Shown here in pieces: positions 63,329-64,000 of a stretch of 64,000 nucleotides of DNA. The stretch is from Sphingomonadales bacterium (GTDB taxonomy: Bacteria > Pseudomonadota > Alphaproteobacteria > Sphingomonadales > Sphingomonadaceae): positions 142,599-206,598 of the forward strand of contig JANYGX010000017.1 in assembly GCA_025362295.1 (NCBI GenBank), read 5' to 3'. The position numbers and the translations under genes are program-made. Within the stretch, counting starts at the first letter, position 1; each line of letters starts with the position of its first letter. Under the pieces are notes generated by a model. That model did not search any database. It saw nothing but the letters and a program-made list of their open reading frames with translations, and was not told where the DNA came from.

Positions 63329-63876
63329 GTGGACGCGCTCTGGTGACTGGTGCAACCGGCGGGCTTGGCAGGATTCTCACAGCGATCCTGCTGGCTCAGG
63401 GGCGTGAGGTGATTGCCACCGGGCGTGATCCGGTGCGCGGTGATGCTTTGTGCCGCCAGGGTGCCCGCTTCGTCGCATCGGACCTGGCAGGCGAAGGCGC
63501 TGCGCCATTGCTGGCCTCCTTACTGCCCGAGGTCGAGACAGTGTTTCACCTAGCGGCGCTGTCTTCACCCTGGGGGAGGCGTGCGGACTTTGTGGCAACC
63601 AACCTGACGATGACCCAACGCCTGCTTGCCGCTGCAAGTGCAGCAGGTTGCAAGCGCTTCCTGTTTGCATCGACTCCGTCAATCTATACGCGGGCGGCGC
63701 ATCAGTTAGACATAACCGAAGCATCACAAATACCCGATCGATTGGTGAACGCCTACGCCCAGACCAAGCTGGCTGCGGAGTTGGTGGTGCGGGTCGCCGC
63801 CGCTCCCGGCTTTGCCACCGTGGCACTGCGTCCACGCGCTGTCATAGGTCCGCATGATACTAGGGCAATTGCATGA
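63322..63876 (+). pseudogene. NAD-dependent dehydrogenase (3beta-HSD/OleD-like), truncated by IS
   Basis: The first 180 residues of an extended SDR: LVTGATGGLGRIL (residues 7-19), VFHLAALSSPWGRRADFVATNLTMTQRLLAAA, FASTPSIYT, and the active-site YAQTKLAAELVVRVA (Tyr-x3-Lys), ending at LRPRAVIGPHDT. Family members of the 3beta-HSD/OleD type are about 330 residues. After PHDT the frame runs into foreign sequence and stops at TGA 63874-63876, so around 150 residues are lost. It is coupled to the ketosynthase gene, and together they look like the start of a lipid or hydrocarbon biosynthesis operon. Confidence 0.85.
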
Positions 63877-64000
63877 AAATTGAGTAAGGGGATTCCCAAG
63901 ACTGTTTTTGTCTGACTCATAGGATGCTTCACAATTATGGAGCATGTTATGGATTGTTCATTCATCGATCATTTCAGTGCACTCAGCGATCCACGGCAGC
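63862..64000 (+). mobile_element. Left end of an ISAs1-type insertion sequence
   Basis: Sequence homologous to a dehydrogenase stops at about 63860, and a transposase of ISAs1 type begins at 63937, so the insertion sequence's left terminus lies close to 63860-63880. The right end, terminal repeats and target duplication are outside the window. The A+T-richer leader (63870-63936) differs from the island DNA before it. Confidence 0.65.
63937..64000 (+). CDS. ISAs1 family transposase, N-terminal end (partial)
   Basis: Only the first 21 codons are in the window: MEHVMDCSFIDHFSALSDPR and one more residue. The FIDHFSALSDPRQ segment is the typical opening of the DDE_Tnp_1-associated domain of ISAs1/H-repeat transposases (F..L.DPR). 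An ATG four codons later (63949) could also be the start. The rest of the gene continues past the window end. Confidence 0.72.
   Translation, partial: MEHVMDCSFIDHFSALSDPRQ

Noticed and set aside
1..64000. CRISPR array.
   Set aside because: I saw no series of regularly spaced direct repeats anywhere in the window, and no cas genes.

Overview
The window is a chromosomal segment of an alphaproteobacterium carrying the left part of an integrated, visibly more G+C-rich island at its right end. The class call rests on several things seen together: a metH split into two genes downstream of an ArsR-methyltransferase fusion and metF, a fused gamma-alpha KorA with KorB, a DUF2336 gene beside flgK-flgL, a plant-type glutamate-cysteine ligase, a 17 kDa-antigen-like lipoprotein, a short zinc-ligand-free L36, and a GTTC-N7-GTTC LexA box. 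I cannot fix the order or genus.

Layout of the backbone (1-54.8 kb). 0.1-3 kb: rpmJ, a HAD phosphatase, a glycerophosphodiesterase, a RidA protein and a GGDEF protein with a degenerate signature. 3.1-7.4 kb: the 2-oxoglutarate:ferredoxin oxidoreductase operon (korA, cysteine hydrolase, korB), with an antitoxin-like/PIN gene pair sitting exactly at the korB start and a 16-base repeat on both sides. 7.4-16 kb: acetyltransferase, ubiA, rsmE, gshA, small unknown genes, a Y-family polymerase under a LexA box, a nucleotidyltransferase and an RmlB-like protein lacking its catalytic residues. 16.1-22.2 kb: flgK-flgL behind a textbook sigma-54 promoter, then DUF2336 and PAS-histidine kinase genes. 22.2-33.5 kb: an ABC-F protein, a PepSY/response regulator/sensor kinase operon, a glycine-zipper lipoprotein, a CobW-type zinc GTPase overlapping a WD40 gene, a Tat-exported DUF885 protein, a flippase and a medium-chain reductase. 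33.5-37.6 kb: a gene-poor patchwork with inverted and direct repeats, an HlyD remnant and one AT-rich orphan ORF. 37.7-54.8 kb: ettA, a beta-helix protein, mlaA, the methionine/folate operon (ArsR-methyltransferase, metF, metH1, metH2), a CAT-anticodon tRNA, a YihY protein, fabI, aroC, glmM-thiD-membrane protein, and icd.

The island (about 55.1 kb to the window end) opens with a tyrosine integrase. It carries an alpha/beta hydrolase, a TetR gene divergent from a glyoxalase/DUF1348/glyoxalase set with a perfect palindrome between them, a vapBC pair with its own palindromic operator, an SSB, and a second TetR gene divergent from a ketosynthase III and a short-chain dehydrogenase. The dehydrogenase is cut off by an ISAs1-type insertion sequence whose transposase runs off the window.

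The least explained parts are the toxin-antitoxin-like pair nested inside the kor operon, the repeat-bounded patch at 33.8-36.6 kb with its orphan ORF, and the interrupted ketosynthase cluster in the island.
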